A stretch of DNA of 64,000 nucleotides, taken from an uncultured Pelagibacteraceae bacterium. Lineage in GTDB: Bacteria > Pseudomonadota > Alphaproteobacteria > Pelagibacterales > Pelagibacteraceae. Where the stretch lies: the NCBI GenBank assembly GCA_902603555.1, contig CACKVD010000005.1, positions 1 through 64,000 on the forward strand. Direction: 5' to 3'. Below are positions 50,197 through 61,452 of this stretch, in pieces (positions within the stretch are counted from its first letter, which is position 1; each line of letters starts with the position of its first letter). The notes below the pieces were generated by a model. That model was not told where the DNA came from and did no database searches. It saw only the letters and a program-made list of their open reading frames with translations. The translations under genes and the position numbers were made by a program.

Positions 50197-52302
50197 TTAT
50201 CCAGCTATTACAGCAAGCAATAATAAAGCTACAATGTTTGTAATTTTAATCATTGGGTTTACCGCTGGGCCAGCTGTGTCTTTGTACGGGTCTCCAACTG
50301 TGTCCCCAGTTACAGCAGCCTTATGAGCCTCAGATCCTTTTCCACCATGATTTCCATCTTCAATAAATTTTTTTGCATTATCCCAAGCACCACCACCAGC
50401 GGTCATAGAAACAGCAACAAATAAACCAGTAATAATTACACCTAAAAGCATAGCACCTACTGATGCAAGAGCTGCAACTTGACCACCGATTGTGAATATA
50501 ATGAAATATAAAACAATTGGAGATAACACCGGTAATAGTGATGGAATTATCATCTCTTTAATTGCTGCCACTGTTAATAAGTCAACTAACTTTGCATAGT
50601 CAGGTTTTTGTTTTCTTTTCATTATTCCAGGAAACTTTTTAAATTGTCTTCTTACTTCAACAACTACAGCTCCTCCTGCTCTACCAACAGCTTGCATACC
50701 CATCGAACCAAATAAGTAAGGGAGCATTCCACCAATTAATAAACCAACTACAACGTATGGATTCGACAAATCAAATGTAACAACAATACCTTCTAGTTTA
50801 GATCCAGCTTCCTTTGAAAAATGTTTAATATCCTCAGTATAAGCAGCAAACAAAACTAAAGCACCTAATCCAGCCGAGCCAATAGCATAACCTTTTGTAA
50901 CAGCTTTAGTTGTGTTACCAACAGCATCTAATGCATCAGTAGTTTTTCTAACATTATTTGGTAGTTTTGACATTTCTGCTATTCCTCCAGCATTGTCTGT
51001 TACTGGTCCATAAGCATCTAATGCTACTACCATTCCTGCTAGTGCTAGCATCGTAGTAACAGCGATTGCTATTCCAAAAAGACCAGCAATATGATTTGTA
51101 AATAGAATTCCAGCAACAATTATTAAAGCTGGTATTGCGGTTGCTTCAAGCGAAATCGCTAAACCTTGAATTACATTTGTTCCATGCCCTGTAGTTGATG
51201 AACTAGCAACACTTCTTACCGGTCTATAATTTGTACCAGTATAATATTCTGTTACCCATATTAATAAACCTGTGATAATTAATCCAATAACACCACAATA
51301 ATACAAACTCAAACCTGAAAAAGATTTATCATTTAAATTATATGTATTTTCTAAACCTAAAACATAATCAGTAACTGGATATAATATTGCTAGAGAAGCT
51401 ACAGCAGAAACTACAAAACCCTTATATAATGCATTCATTACATTTTTACTTTTACCAAGTTTTACAAAAAATGTTCCTAATATAGAGGTCAATATACAAG
51501 CACCGCCAATTGTTAATGGATATATCATCATAGACATATCTCCTGGAAAAAATATTGAAGATAAAACCATTGTCGCTACAATAGTAACTGCATAAGTTTC
51601 AAACAAATCAGCAGCCATACCTGCACAATCTCCAACATTATCACCTACGTTATCAGCAATAACAGCTGGATTTCTTGGATCATCTTCTGGTATTCCTGCT
51701 TCAACTTTACCAACCAAATCTGCTCCAACATCAGCTCCTTTAGTAAATATTCCACCACCTAATCTTGCAAAAATTGAAATTAAAGAAGCACCGAATCCTA
51801 ATGCAACTAATGCATTAACAATTTCTCTTTCATCGACATTATATTTTAATAATAAATAATAATAAACTGCTATTGATAATAAAGCTAAACCAGCAACCAA
51901 CATTCCTGTTACGGCACCTGATTTAAAAGCAACAGAAAGCCCACTTGCCAAACCTTTTCTAGAAGCTTCAGCAGTTCTAACGTTTGCTTCAACAGAAACT
52001 AACATTCCAACATATCCTGCTATACCAGATAAAGTTGCACCGATAAGATATCCTAAACCAACTAAAGGGCTAAATGCAGTACTTACAATTATTAAAACAA
52101 CAACACCAACAATTGCGATTGTTTTATACTGTCTTGCTAAGTAAGCTTTAGCTCCAATTTGTATCGCAGATGCAATTTCCTGCATTTTAGAATTTCCTGC
52201 GCTTGAATTTAAAATATTCTTCCCAGTAAAATATCCATAAACAATTGATAAAAAACCGGCAGCAATAGTATAAAGTAGTATAGTTTCAACAGTTGAGTTC
52301 AT
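50197..52302 (-). CDS. hppA: Membrane-bound H+-translocating pyrophosphatase
   Basis: [72 protein letters not shown]. Confidence 0.97.
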   Translation of the reverse strand: MNSTVETILLYTIAAGFLSIVYGYFTGKNILNSSAGNSKMQEIASAIQIGAKAYLARQYKTIAIVGVVVLIIVSTAFSPLVGLGYLIGATLSGIAGYVGMLVSVEANVRTAEASRKGLASGLSVAFKSGAVTGMLVAGLALLSIAVYYYLLLKYNVDEREIVNALVALGFGASLISIFARLGGGIFTKGADVGADLVGKVEAGIPEDDPRNPAVIADNVGDNVGDCAGMAADLFETYAVTIVATMVLSSIFFPGDMSMMIYPLTIGGACILTSILGTFFVKLGKSKNVMNALYKGFVVSAVASLAILYPVTDYVLGLENTYNLNDKSFSGLSLYYCGVIGLIITGLLIWVTEYYTGTNYRPVRSVASSSTTGHGTNVIQGLAISLEATAIPALIIVAGILFTNHIAGLFGIAIAVTTMLALAGMVVALDAYGPVTDNAGGIAEMSKLPNNVRKTTDALDAVGNTTKAVTKGYAIGSAGLGALVLFAAYTEDIKHFSKEAGSKLEGIVVTFDLSNPYVVVGLLIGGMLPYLFGSMGMQAVGRAGGAVVVEVRRQFKKFPGIMKRKQKPDYAKLVDLLTVAAIKEMIIPSLLPVLSPIVLYFIIFTIGGQVAALASVGAMLLGVIITGLFVAVSMTAGGGAWDNAKKFIEDGNHGGKGSEAHKAAVTGDTVGDPYKDTAGPAVNPMIKITNIVALLLLAVIAG

Positions 52303-52384
52303 ATTGACCTTAATTAAGTTGTTGGTTGTTAGTTATTAAAATGCGGACAATACAAAAAAAGATATAAAACGCAATAACTAACTT

Positions 52385-53344
52385 CTAAAATCTATGAAAA
52401 TATCCTTTTGTTTTAACATCAATTTTGTTCCCTTTTTGATCAATAATCTTAGATTTTTGAGAGTTAGAACAAATTTTACCAATTTTTGAAATTTTAATTC
52501 CTAAAGATTTAGCAGTTTTATTAATGATTCTAGATTTGGCTGAGTTTGCTGTAAACAATATCTGATAATCATCACCTCGCGATATATATGATAATTTATT
52601 TAACTTTTTTTGTATAATTAATTTTTTAAGGTTTTGAGATATTGGAATACTATTCAGATTAATATTGTAAGAAAGTTTTTGTTTATTAATAAGTTTTTCT
52701 AAATCAGTAATTAAACCGTCAGATACATCTATAGATGTATTTGCAAAAGATAATAACTTTTTACTTAATTTTAAATGCAAATTTGGTAAATAATATTTAT
52801 TTTCAAAATATCTATTTAATAAACTATTAGTATAAATCTTTTTTTTTAAAATATTCAAACCTGCAAAACTATCACCTAAATTACCAGTAATATAAATATC
52901 ATCATTTAATTTTGCATTATTTCTAAATATTATCTTTTGTGAGAAACCTATACATGTCACAGTAAAACTCAATTTATCAGAATATGTGGTATCACCACCG
53001 CATAAAAAAATATTGTACTTATTTTGCTCTTGTTTTAAAGATTTAGAAATTTTTTTTAAATTAGTAGGTGTAAATGATTTTTTATTACCTGATCCTGCTA
53101 TAAAATAATACTTTGGTTTCACTCCTTTGCAAATAATATCTGATATTGAAGATCTAATTATTTTTTTAATTACAAGATCTGGTTTTTTAAAATTAATAAA
53201 GTGTGTACCTTCAACATAAGTATCTACTGATACAACTAATTTTTTAGATTTATCGAAAAAAACATCATCATTTAAGTTTAATGAATTTTTATTTTTACTC
53301 GTCAATTTTGAAAAATATCGATTAATTAATTGAAATTCATGCAT
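52385..53344 (-). CDS. thiL: Thiamine-monophosphate kinase
   Basis: LNLNDDVFFD, VVSVDTYVEGTHF, GGDTTYSDKLSFTVTCIG, SIDVSDGLITDLEKL. Confidence 0.94.
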   Translation of the reverse strand: MHEFQLINRYFSKLTSKNKNSLNLNDDVFFDKSKKLVVSVDTYVEGTHFINFKKPDLVIKKIIRSSISDIICKGVKPKYYFIAGSGNKKSFTPTNLKKISKSLKQEQNKYNIFLCGGDTTYSDKLSFTVTCIGFSQKIIFRNNAKLNDDIYITGNLGDSFAGLNILKKKIYTNSLLNRYFENKYYLPNLHLKLSKKLLSFANTSIDVSDGLITDLEKLINKQKLSYNINLNSIPISQNLKKLIIQKKLNKLSYISRGDDYQILFTANSAKSRIINKTAKSLGIKISKIGKICSNSQKSKIIDQKGNKIDVKTKGYFHRF

Positions 53345-53741
53345 TTGAAGATCTTAATTTTTTTCCTATATCATCCAACAAAGCATTTAGATATTTAGTT
53401 TGACCATCATCTAAAAAGAAGTTTGAAGCATTTAAATATTCTTTAATTATAATCTTTATTGAAATATTGGGTTTATATAAAAATTCGTATGTGGCAGACT
53501 TTAAAATTACTTGAAATAATTTATCTAATTTATTCAAAGTCAATTTTTCGCCAAAATTTTTATCCAACTCTTCTAAGATTAAATCATTACGTTCAATAGT
53601 TCCTGAGACAATATCTTTAATAAATTTTTTAAATCGATGTTTTGGAAATATTAATTTTTCATCATCATTAAAAAATTTTCCGTATAATTTTTGAATAATT
53701 ATTACACGAGGATTGTTTTTGGGACTAAAATTAGTTTTCAT
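53337..53741 (-). CDS. nusB: Transcription antitermination factor NusB
   Basis: Position between ribH and thiL; LILEELDKNF, IIIKEYLNASNFFLDDGQTKYLNALLDDI. Confidence 0.88.
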   Translation of the reverse strand: MKTNFSPKNNPRVIIIQKLYGKFFNDDEKLIFPKHRFKKFIKDIVSGTIERNDLILEELDKNFGEKLTLNKLDKLFQVILKSATYEFLYKPNISIKIIIKEYLNASNFFLDDGQTKYLNALLDDIGKKLRSSNA

Positions 53742-54127
53742 TTTTGTGATAAAACAGACAAAATAGCTTTAGTTGCTTCGGCACCTTTTTTTTTTCTAAA
53801 AATTGCTTGCTTCATATTCAAACAAGTTATAATTGCATTCCCTATAGGTTTTTTAGATTCGATTGATAATTTCATAATTGCATCTGTTGATGCTTGAGAT
53901 ATAAAATCAAAATGTGGAGTTTCACCTTTTATTACGCAGCCAAGAGCTAAAAAACCATCAAATTTTTTTAAATTTTTTGAAATTGTAACTGGTATTTCAA
54001 ATACTCCAGGAACATTAATAATTTTAATTTTATATTTTTTAGGTAATAAATTTAATGAGGTTTTAAGCAAACCAGATGAAATATCTTGGTAATAATTAGC
54101 ATTTACTATTAAAATTCTCTTATTCAT
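53738..54127 (-). CDS. ribH: 6,7-dimethyl-8-ribityllumazine synthase
   Basis: VPGVFEIPVTISKNL, LALGCVIKGETPHFDFI. Confidence 0.95.
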   Translation of the reverse strand: MNKRILIVNANYYQDISSGLLKTSLNLLPKKYKIKIINVPGVFEIPVTISKNLKKFDGFLALGCVIKGETPHFDFISQASTDAIMKLSIESKKPIGNAIITCLNMKQAIFRKKKGAEATKAILSVLSQK

Positions 54128-55227
54128 TAAATTAATTCTTGTTTTGTTATCTTTATATCATAACCATCTAAACCAATAACCTTTTTTGGTGACTTGGTGA
54201 TTAAAATCATTTTTTTTATCTTTAAATCTTTAATAATCTGTGCCCCAATACCATAATTTCTAATTAGCTTATCATTTCCTTTTTTATAAAAATCCTTATC
54301 TTTATAATCTTTTAGTGTTTGAGTTACAGATTTGAGGTTAGAGTCCTTAATAAATATTAAAACACAGTTATTAAATTTCTTAAAATAATTTAGTGTTTTA
54401 TTAAATGAATTTGGCAATTGTTGATTTAAAAGATAATTGTGTACAACATTAGAAGAAATAACCCTAACTCTAGGGATAATTCCTCTTCTAATTTTACCTT
54501 TAATAAGTGCGAAATGTTCTGATCCATCAAGTAAATTTTCATATATCTTTATTTTATAATTTTGGTTTTTAACTTTAATATCTGAGATTTTTCTTAATCT
54601 TACTAATTTTTCTTTTTTTAGTCTGTAAGAAATAAGATCTTCTATTTTACCAATCTTTAAGTTATGTTTTTTAGCAAAATTAAATAAGTCTTTCCCTTTG
54701 GCCATTGTTCCATCTTCATTCATTATTTCGCATATAACAGCTGAATTATTTTTTTTAGCTAATTTAGAAATATCAACTGAAGCCTCTGTATGACCGGCTC
54801 TTACTAAAACTCCACCATCTTTAGCAATAATTGGAAATACATGACCAGGAGAAACAATTTCTTTTTTATTTACATTTTTTTTTGAGGCAATCTTAATAGT
54901 TCTTGCTCTATCTTTAGCAGATATACCGGTTGTAATTCCTTTTTTGGCTTCAATAGATATAGCAAACGCAGTTTTATTTCTTGATTGATTAATTGGTGAC
55001 ATAAGTGATAAATTTAAACGCTTAGCTTGTAAACTATCTAGAGCTAAGCATATTAACCCTCTTCCATACTTTGCCATGAAATTAATATTTTTAGCATTAG
55101 TATCTGATGTAGATATAACAAGATCACCTTCATTTTCTCTTTTTTCATCATCAACAAGAATGTACATGTCACCTTTTTTGGCAATTTTAATAATTGTTTC
55201 AATTGAAGAATAATTATTTTTTTTCAT
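54127..55227 (-). CDS. ribBA: Bifunctional DHBP synthase / GTP cyclohydrolase II-like protein
   Basis: VDDEKRENEGDLVIS, GRGLICLAL, SPGHVFPI, RAGHTEASVDI; degraded RibA-like C-terminus ending YGIGAQIIKDLKIKKMILIT. Confidence 0.92.
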   Translation of the reverse strand: MKKNNYSSIETIIKIAKKGDMYILVDDEKRENEGDLVISTSDTNAKNINFMAKYGRGLICLALDSLQAKRLNLSLMSPINQSRNKTAFAISIEAKKGITTGISAKDRARTIKIASKKNVNKKEIVSPGHVFPIIAKDGGVLVRAGHTEASVDISKLAKKNNSAVICEIMNEDGTMAKGKDLFNFAKKHNLKIGKIEDLISYRLKKEKLVRLRKISDIKVKNQNYKIKIYENLLDGSEHFALIKGKIRRGIIPRVRVISSNVVHNYLLNQQLPNSFNKTLNYFKKFNNCVLIFIKDSNLKSVTQTLKDYKDKDFYKKGNDKLIRNYGIGAQIIKDLKIKKMILITKSPKKVIGLDGYDIKITKQELI

Positions 55228-55807
55228 GAAAAAAATTTTTAACGTATTTTGAAAGAATATCTATTTCAATATTAACAAGACTTCCCTTTTTGATCTTAGA
55301 TAGATTAGTCAATTTATAAGTATGTGGAATTACCCAGATTTGAAAACCTTTCATTGTTTTTTTTGAAATTGTTAAAGAAATACCATTGATACAAATTGAG
55401 GCTTTTTCAATTATATTTTTCCTTTCCTTAAGGTTAATTTTGAAATCAAAGATGTATGATTTATCTATTTTTTTAACACTTAGAACTTCACCAGTAGTGT
55501 CGACATGGCCTTGGCAAATATGACCTGAAATTTTTTGACCATATCTTAATGGAAGTTCTAAATTAATTAGATCATCTTTTTTTAAAAATCTAAATTTTGA
55601 TCTTCTAACGGTTTCATTTGAAAGATAAAATTCCATTATTCTTTTTTTAATATTAATCAATGTCAAACAAACACCATCACAAGCAACCGATACTCCCAAA
55701 TCTTTATTGCTTAATTTAAGATCAGACTTTACAAAAATATTTATACCTTTGGTTCTTTTAGAAATTTTTGTAATTAAACCTTTATTAAATATTATTCCGT
55801 TAAACAT
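55214..55807 (-). CDS. ribE: Riboflavin synthase alpha chain
   Basis: MFNGIIFNKG, SVACDGVCLTL, GQKISGHICQGHVDTTGEV, ICINGISLTI. Confidence 0.95.
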   Translation of the reverse strand: MFNGIIFNKGLITKISKRTKGINIFVKSDLKLSNKDLGVSVACDGVCLTLINIKKRIMEFYLSNETVRRSKFRFLKKDDLINLELPLRYGQKISGHICQGHVDTTGEVLSVKKIDKSYIFDFKINLKERKNIIEKASICINGISLTISKKTMKGFQIWVIPHTYKLTNLSKIKKGSLVNIEIDILSKYVKNFFHEKK

Positions 55808-55808
55808 G

Positions 55809-56915
55809 TTATCTTTTATAAATTGTAATGTTATCTTTGGCTAGTTTTGAACTAATCTTATATTTTTTTTTATATCTACTATTTAAGATGCCAAAAGAAG
55901 TAAAGTTTTGATGCTTTTTAGTAATTGACAAGTCTTTTGGGCTCTTAAATAAGTAAAATTTATCAATTAATCTATTTTTAATAAGATTTTTAGTGATCTG
56001 ATCCCCACCTTCAACTAATAAATTTCTAGTTCCTAATGAATGTAGTTTTTTTAAAATTATTTTTAAATCGAAATATTTTTTATTACCCAGTTTAATCTTA
56101 ATTAAAAATGCCCCCCTTTTTTTAAGAAATTGAATTTTTTTATTATCTGATGAACTATGAAATATAATCGTATTATTTTTTTTTAAAGATTTACAAATAT
56201 AACTATTAATTTTTATCTTTAAATTTCTGTCTAAGATTATTCTCTTAGGTGAAAATTTTTCAAATCCACTCAATCTACAATCAAGTTTAGGATTGTCAGT
56301 GTTAAGAGTTTTAGAAGAAATCATTATAGAATCATTTTTATATCGCAAATAATGAGTTATTCTATCAGATGAGTTATGAGTGATTCTTTTAGTTCCTTTG
56401 CTATAAATCAATCTATTTTTTGAAACAGCAATTTTTGCAGTTACATAAGGTAATTTTTTATTTCTATTAATGATATAAGATTCATATAAATTTTTGGCCT
56501 CAGTTTTTAAAAGACCCTTTTTAACTTTTATTTTTTTATTTGATAGAATTCTAAAACTTTTACCTTTTACTTTTTTATCAATATCATCCATCGCATAAAT
56601 AATTTCACTAATGCCACTTTTTATGATGGTATTAGTGCAAGGAGGTGTTTTCCCATAATGATTACAAGGTTCAAGTGTAACATACATCTTTGAGCCTTTA
56701 AGTTTTACTAATGAATTTTTTATCGCATTATGCTCAGCATGAGGTCTTCCATCAAATCCTGTTTGTCCAATAGAAATTATTGTATCATTTTTAACAATTA
56801 AACATCCAACGGAAGGATTTTCTCCTGTTAAACCACTTCGAGCTCTTGCTAAATTTAAAGCAAGTTTCATGTAATTTTTATCTTTAAATGAAAATTTATC
56901 TTTTTTTGAAGACAT
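55809..56915 (-). CDS. ribD: Bifunctional riboflavin deaminase/reductase
   Basis: [40 protein letters not shown]. Confidence 0.96.
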   Translation of the reverse strand: MSSKKDKFSFKDKNYMKLALNLARARSGLTGENPSVGCLIVKNDTIISIGQTGFDGRPHAEHNAIKNSLVKLKGSKMYVTLEPCNHYGKTPPCTNTIIKSGISEIIYAMDDIDKKVKGKSFRILSNKKIKVKKGLLKTEAKNLYESYIINRNKKLPYVTAKIAVSKNRLIYSKGTKRITHNSSDRITHYLRYKNDSIMISSKTLNTDNPKLDCRLSGFEKFSPKRIILDRNLKIKINSYICKSLKKNNTIIFHSSSDNKKIQFLKKRGAFLIKIKLGNKKYFDLKIILKKLHSLGTRNLLVEGGDQITKNLIKNRLIDKFYLFKSPKDLSITKKHQNFTSFGILNSRYKKKYKISSKLAKDNITIYKR

Positions 56916-57354
56916 CTATTTTGTCCACAAATTGCACAAAATCTTTTTCTTCTCTAAAGTTCCTATAAACAGAGGCAAATCTTACATATGCAACTGGATC
57001 AAGTTCTTTCAGGCCCTCCATTACCATCGTTCCAATAGTATTACTTGAAATCTCACTCTGACCAAGTTCTTCTAAAGATCTTGATATACGACTTATAAAT
57101 TTTTCAACTGTTTCGGTATCTAAAGGTCTTTTCTTTAAAGCAATATAAATAGATTTTGCAAGTTTATCTCTATCAAATGAAGATTTTCTACCATTTTTTT
57201 TAACTACCATTAATTCTCTATATTGAATTCTTTCAAAAGTAGTAAATCTTTCTCCACAAGAACAAAGTCTTCTTCTTCTTATAGCAGTCCCATCTTCAGT
57301 TGGTCGAGAGTCCACAACTGAAGTCTCACCTTTTTTTTCACAAGGGCAAATCAT
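56896..57354 (-). CDS. nrdR: Transcriptional repressor NrdR
   Basis: [42 protein letters not shown]. Confidence 0.96.
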   Translation of the reverse strand: MICPCEKKGETSVVDSRPTEDGTAIRRRRLCSCGERFTTFERIQYRELMVVKKNGRKSSFDRDKLAKSIYIALKKRPLDTETVEKFISRISRSLEELGQSEISSNTIGTMVMEGLKELDPVAYVRFASVYRNFREEKDFVQFVDKIDVFKKR

Positions 57355-58664
57355 TTATTCAAATTTTTATAAATTGGAAATTTAGAACATAAGTCAACAA
57401 CTTCATTTCTAACTTCTTCCTCAACTTTGCTATTATCTTCTGGACTTTCAGACAAACCTTTAATTACCTTCGTTATTAAATTACCAACTTTTTCAAATTC
57501 TTTTAAACCAAAACCTCTTGTAGTTGCAGCTTGAGATCCTAATCGAATTCCAGATGTGATCATTGGTTTTTCAGTGTCAAATGGTATTCCATTTTTATTA
57601 CAAGTAATATTTGCTCTACATAAACTCTCTGAAGCTAAATTTCCTTTTACATTAAATGGTCTTAAATCTACCAACATCAAATGTGTATCAGTACCTCCAG
57701 AATAAATTTTAAAGCCATTATTCTTTAATGTTTCTGCTAACATTTTTGCATTTGCTAAAACATTTTTAATATAAGTTTGGAATTCAGGTTTTAATGCCTC
57801 GAAAAAGCCAGCGGCTTTTGCAGCAATTATATGCATTAATGGTCCTCCTTGATAACCTGGAAAAACAGCTGTATCAAATTTTTTACCAAGCTCAATATCG
57901 TTTGATAAAATAATTCCACCTCTTGCACTTCTGAAAACTTTATGAGTTGTCGAAGTTACAACATGAGCATAATCGCATGGGTTAGGGTATCCTTTTCCAG
58001 CTACTAAACCTGAAAAATGTGCCATATCTACCATCAGGTATGCTCCAACTTTGTCAGCTATTTCTCTAAATTTTTTGAAATCAATAACTCTTGAGTAAGC
58101 ACTTCCGCCTGCTATAATTAGTTTTGGTTTATGTTCTAAAGCAAGTTTTTCTACATTATCATAATCAATAAGTTCAGATTTTTTATCTACATCATAACTA
58201 ATTGCATTAAACCATTTACCAGACATTGAGATTTTTAATCCATGAGTGATATGACCTCCAGAATTTAAACTCATGCCCATAAATGTATCGTTAGGCTTTA
58301 GTAATGCTAAAAATACAGCTCCATTAGCTTGAGCTCCTGAGTGTGGTTGTACATTTGCATATTTACAATTAAAAAGTTTTTTAATTCTTTCTAAAGCAAG
58401 TTGTTCAGCAACATCAACATGTTCACAACCATTATAATACCTTTTGCCAGGGTAACCTTCTGCATATTTATTTGTTAATACAGAGCCTTGAGCCTCTAAC
58501 ACAGCTTGAGAGACTATATTTTCTGATGCAATTAATTCTATATGATTTTGTTGTCTAATTAATTCATCATTTATAGCTTTGAACAAAGCTGGATCACTTT
58601 TTGAAAGACTTTTTTCAAAAAAATCTTCATAATTTGAATTTAAGTATTTTGTTTCACTGGACAT
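57351..58664 (-). CDS. glyA: Serine hydroxymethyltransferase
   Basis: [44 protein letters not shown]. Confidence 0.97.
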   Translation of the reverse strand: MSSETKYLNSNYEDFFEKSLSKSDPALFKAINDELIRQQNHIELIASENIVSQAVLEAQGSVLTNKYAEGYPGKRYYNGCEHVDVAEQLALERIKKLFNCKYANVQPHSGAQANGAVFLALLKPNDTFMGMSLNSGGHITHGLKISMSGKWFNAISYDVDKKSELIDYDNVEKLALEHKPKLIIAGGSAYSRVIDFKKFREIADKVGAYLMVDMAHFSGLVAGKGYPNPCDYAHVVTSTTHKVFRSARGGIILSNDIELGKKFDTAVFPGYQGGPLMHIIAAKAAGFFEALKPEFQTYIKNVLANAKMLAETLKNNGFKIYSGGTDTHLMLVDLRPFNVKGNLASESLCRANITCNKNGIPFDTEKPMITSGIRLGSQAATTRGFGLKEFEKVGNLITKVIKGLSESPEDNSKVEEEVRNEVVDLCSKFPIYKNLNK

Positions 58665-58670
58665 ATTATT

Positions 58671-59096
58671 TTAAATCTTATCTACCCTTTTCTTGTGTCT
58701 ACCACCCTCAAATTTTGTATTCATAAAAGCTTCAATACATTTAAAAGCAGTGTTTTTTTTTGTTAACCTAGCACCTAATGTAATAATATTTGCGTTGTTA
58801 TGCAATCTAGATAATTTTGTGTTTTTTAATGAATAACACACTGCCGCTCTTATTTTTTTATGCCTATTAGCTGCCATTGACATGCCTACACCTGATCCAC
58901 AAACTAAAATTCCGATATTTGAGCTATTTTTACTAACTTTTTTACATAATTTATGAGCATAATCAGGGTAATTTACTGAAATCAAAGAGTTATTAGGACC
59001 TAAGTCTTGGAATTTATATTTTTTTGAAAAATTTTTTTTTATTTGTTCTTTTAAATTAAAGCCCGCATGATCTGATGAAATAAATATTTTTTTCAA
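58671..59096 (-). CDS. rpiB: Ribose-5-phosphate isomerase B
   Basis: ISSDHAGFNLKEQI, VCGSGVGMSMAANRHKKIRAAVC. Confidence 0.94.
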   Translation of the reverse strand: MKKIFISSDHAGFNLKEQIKKNFSKKYKFQDLGPNNSLISVNYPDYAHKLCKKVSKNSSNIGILVCGSGVGMSMAANRHKKIRAAVCYSLKNTKLSRLHNNANIITLGARLTKKNTAFKCIEAFMNTKFEGGRHKKRVDKI

Positions 59097-59097
59097 A

Positions 59098-59688
59098 TTA
59101 ATTAAACTTATGATCTAACACACATGCCACTAAGTGAATTCTATTTTCTTCTCCACCATTAAAAGCATTGTGGTATTTCGTATTATTTGTAATCCAAACT
59201 GATCCATCAGCAGGCATATGTTTTGCAACATTATCTATTACCATAATTGATCCTGGATTTGTAATAATTGGAATATGTAGTCTTGGCTCAGGGTCTCTGT
59301 GCCAACTTAATGTTGACCTCGGTTCTTTCAGTAATACTCTTACTCTTCCTAATTTATATTTTGATGAAAGAACATCAAAGACTTCTTTAAAATACGTTTT
59401 TTTGTAGTCATCAATAAATTCAGAATAAGCAGCTTCGTTTATCATTTCGTCACGCATTGCCTCTTTACCAGAAGAATCTGGCTTAGTCCAAAATACGCCT
59501 CTAGCTTTATTGCCCTTAACAGAATCTGGGTCACCAGGTATTTGGGTTAACGAAATAGCACCAAAGTTTGAAACACCATTAACACCTGTAAATCCTTTAA
59601 TAGCTAGAACCTCTTTATATGCATTTTGCAGTTCATTGATATCAAATTTGATATCTTGTTTCTGAAAATCGTCAAAATTTAAATTCAT
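59098..59688 (-). CDS. Aspartyl/asparaginyl beta-hydroxylase-like (2OG/Fe) protein
   Basis: LSWHRDPEPRLHIPIITNPG...VWITNNTKYHNAFNGGEENRIHLVACV (HxD...H...R metal/2OG pattern). Confidence 0.75.
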   Translation of the reverse strand: MNLNFDDFQKQDIKFDINELQNAYKEVLAIKGFTGVNGVSNFGAISLTQIPGDPDSVKGNKARGVFWTKPDSSGKEAMRDEMINEAAYSEFIDDYKKTYFKEVFDVLSSKYKLGRVRVLLKEPRSTLSWHRDPEPRLHIPIITNPGSIMVIDNVAKHMPADGSVWITNNTKYHNAFNGGEENRIHLVACVLDHKFN

Positions 59689-59779
59689 TTGTAACTTATT
59701 GTCTCCTAATATTGTTTATTATCCTTTTTAAGATATATTTGTATATTACATTTGTCGCATTATTAAAATATATTTAAAC

Positions 59780-60769
59780 ATGATAACAGGAAAATATCCA
59801 AGTTTGAGACTTAGACGCAGTCGAAAAAATGATTGGTCTAGAAGATTAATTGAAGAAAATAACCTCACACCAAATGATTTTATACTACCAATATTTATTA
59901 TTGAGGGAAAAAATAAGAAGATACCAGTTAAATCAATGCCCGGAGTTTATCGTTATACTTTAGATAAGCTTGTTTATTTAGTCCATAAAGCAATAAAAGA
60001 TGGTTTACCTATGATTGCATTATTTCCTTATACTGAGAAAAAGAAGAAAAATTTATTAGGAACAGAAGCTTTAAATGAAAATAATTTAGTTTGTCGAGCA
60101 TTAAGATCTATCAAAAAACGTTTTAAAAACGAAATAGGTATTATGTGTGATGTAGCATTAGATCCTTACACATCGCACGGTCATGATGGCTTAGTAAAGT
60201 CTGAATACGTATTGAATGATGAAACAATCGATGTATTAGTCAATCAATCCTTATTACAAGCACAAATGGGTTGTGATGTTTTAGCTCCATCAGACATGAT
60301 GGATGGAAGAATTGGAAAAATCAGAAAATCACTTGATAAAAATGGGTATCAAATGACTCAAATTTTATCTTACGCTGTAAAATATGCTTCAAGTTTTTAT
60401 GGACCATTTCGAGATGCTGTAGGATCTAAAAATCTATTAAAGGGTAATAAAAAAAACTACCAAATGGATTTTAGAAACAGTAATGAGGCTCTTAGAGAAA
60501 TTTCTTTAGATATAAAAGAGGGAGCAGACATGGTAATGGTTAAACCTGGTCTACCCTACTTAGATATAATAAAATTAGTTAAGGAAAACTTTAGAATCCC
60601 AGTTGTGGCATATCAGGTTTCGGGAGAATATAGTCTACTATCTAATGGTATTAATAAAGGTTTAATCGACAAGAGTGTAATCTTGGAAAGTTTAATTGCT
60701 TTTAAAAGAGCAGGCGCTAATGCAATTGTAAGTTATTATGCTGATAAATTACATAATTTTTTAGAATGA
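59780..60769 (+). CDS. hemB: Delta-aminolevulinic acid dehydratase
   Basis: RLRRSRKNDWSRRLIEENNLTPNDFILPIFI; CDVALDPYTSHGHDGL; APSDMMDGRI; VMVKPGLPYLDII. Confidence 0.97.
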   Translation: MITGKYPSLRLRRSRKNDWSRRLIEENNLTPNDFILPIFIIEGKNKKIPVKSMPGVYRYTLDKLVYLVHKAIKDGLPMIALFPYTEKKKKNLLGTEALNENNLVCRALRSIKKRFKNEIGIMCDVALDPYTSHGHDGLVKSEYVLNDETIDVLVNQSLLQAQMGCDVLAPSDMMDGRIGKIRKSLDKNGYQMTQILSYAVKYASSFYGPFRDAVGSKNLLKGNKKNYQMDFRNSNEALREISLDIKEGADMVMVKPGLPYLDIIKLVKENFRIPVVAYQVSGEYSLLSNGINKGLIDKSVILESLIAFKRAGANAIVSYYADKLHNFLE

Positions 60770-61450
60770 TTACTTTAGAGAATTAATAAATTGCAACCTA
60801 CTAATTGGATGATTAAGATTATTTGGTTTTAAAATAGTTTTATCTAAATAGTCACCAACAATTTTTAAACCATCTAATAAAGTCGATAAGTTTTCAGTAT
60901 TAAATTTTTTATCAATCAAAAAACTTGGAATAATTTTTTTTTCAGTCAAAGATTTGGTAATATATTGAATTTCATTTTCATTTATTTTTTTATCAACTAA
61001 ATTTTCAAATATCAAATCATAACCAATAAGTTTAAATAGTTCTAGTTCCCAAAAAATATAGTTTTTTATCCAATCCTCTTTTTTTAATAAAATATAAAAA
61101 TTTTCTATTAAATTGTATATTGATTTATTCTTTTGGGAGTCAACAGTTAATAATTTAATTAAATTCATTGCAGATGAAATACAAGATAATTTTTTTTTAC
61201 TATCAAAATAATAAGGTGATAAAGCCTGTTCTATCTCAACCTTAAAATATCCAATTTTATTTTCTGATTTTGAATTAAAGTTTATATGTAAATTGTTTCC
61301 AATTTGAAGATAATTTTTAATTTTTTTGGAAGTTCCTCCAAAAATTATACCTGGAACTTTACCATAATTTTTGGTATATATTTCAACAATTAGAGAATTT
61401 TCATTATACTTAGTTTTAGATAGTAAAAATCCTTTATCATCCCAAATCAT
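60770..61450 (-). CDS. recO: DNA repair protein RecO
   Basis: MIWDDKGFLLSKTKYNENSLIVEIYTKNYGKVPGIIFGG. Confidence 0.9.
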   Translation of the reverse strand: MIWDDKGFLLSKTKYNENSLIVEIYTKNYGKVPGIIFGGTSKKIKNYLQIGNNLHINFNSKSENKIGYFKVEIEQALSPYYFDSKKKLSCISSAMNLIKLLTVDSQKNKSIYNLIENFYILLKKEDWIKNYIFWELELFKLIGYDLIFENLVDKKINENEIQYITKSLTEKKIIPSFLIDKKFNTENLSTLLDGLKIVGDYLDKTILKPNNLNHPISRLQFINSLK

Positions 61451-61452
61451 AA

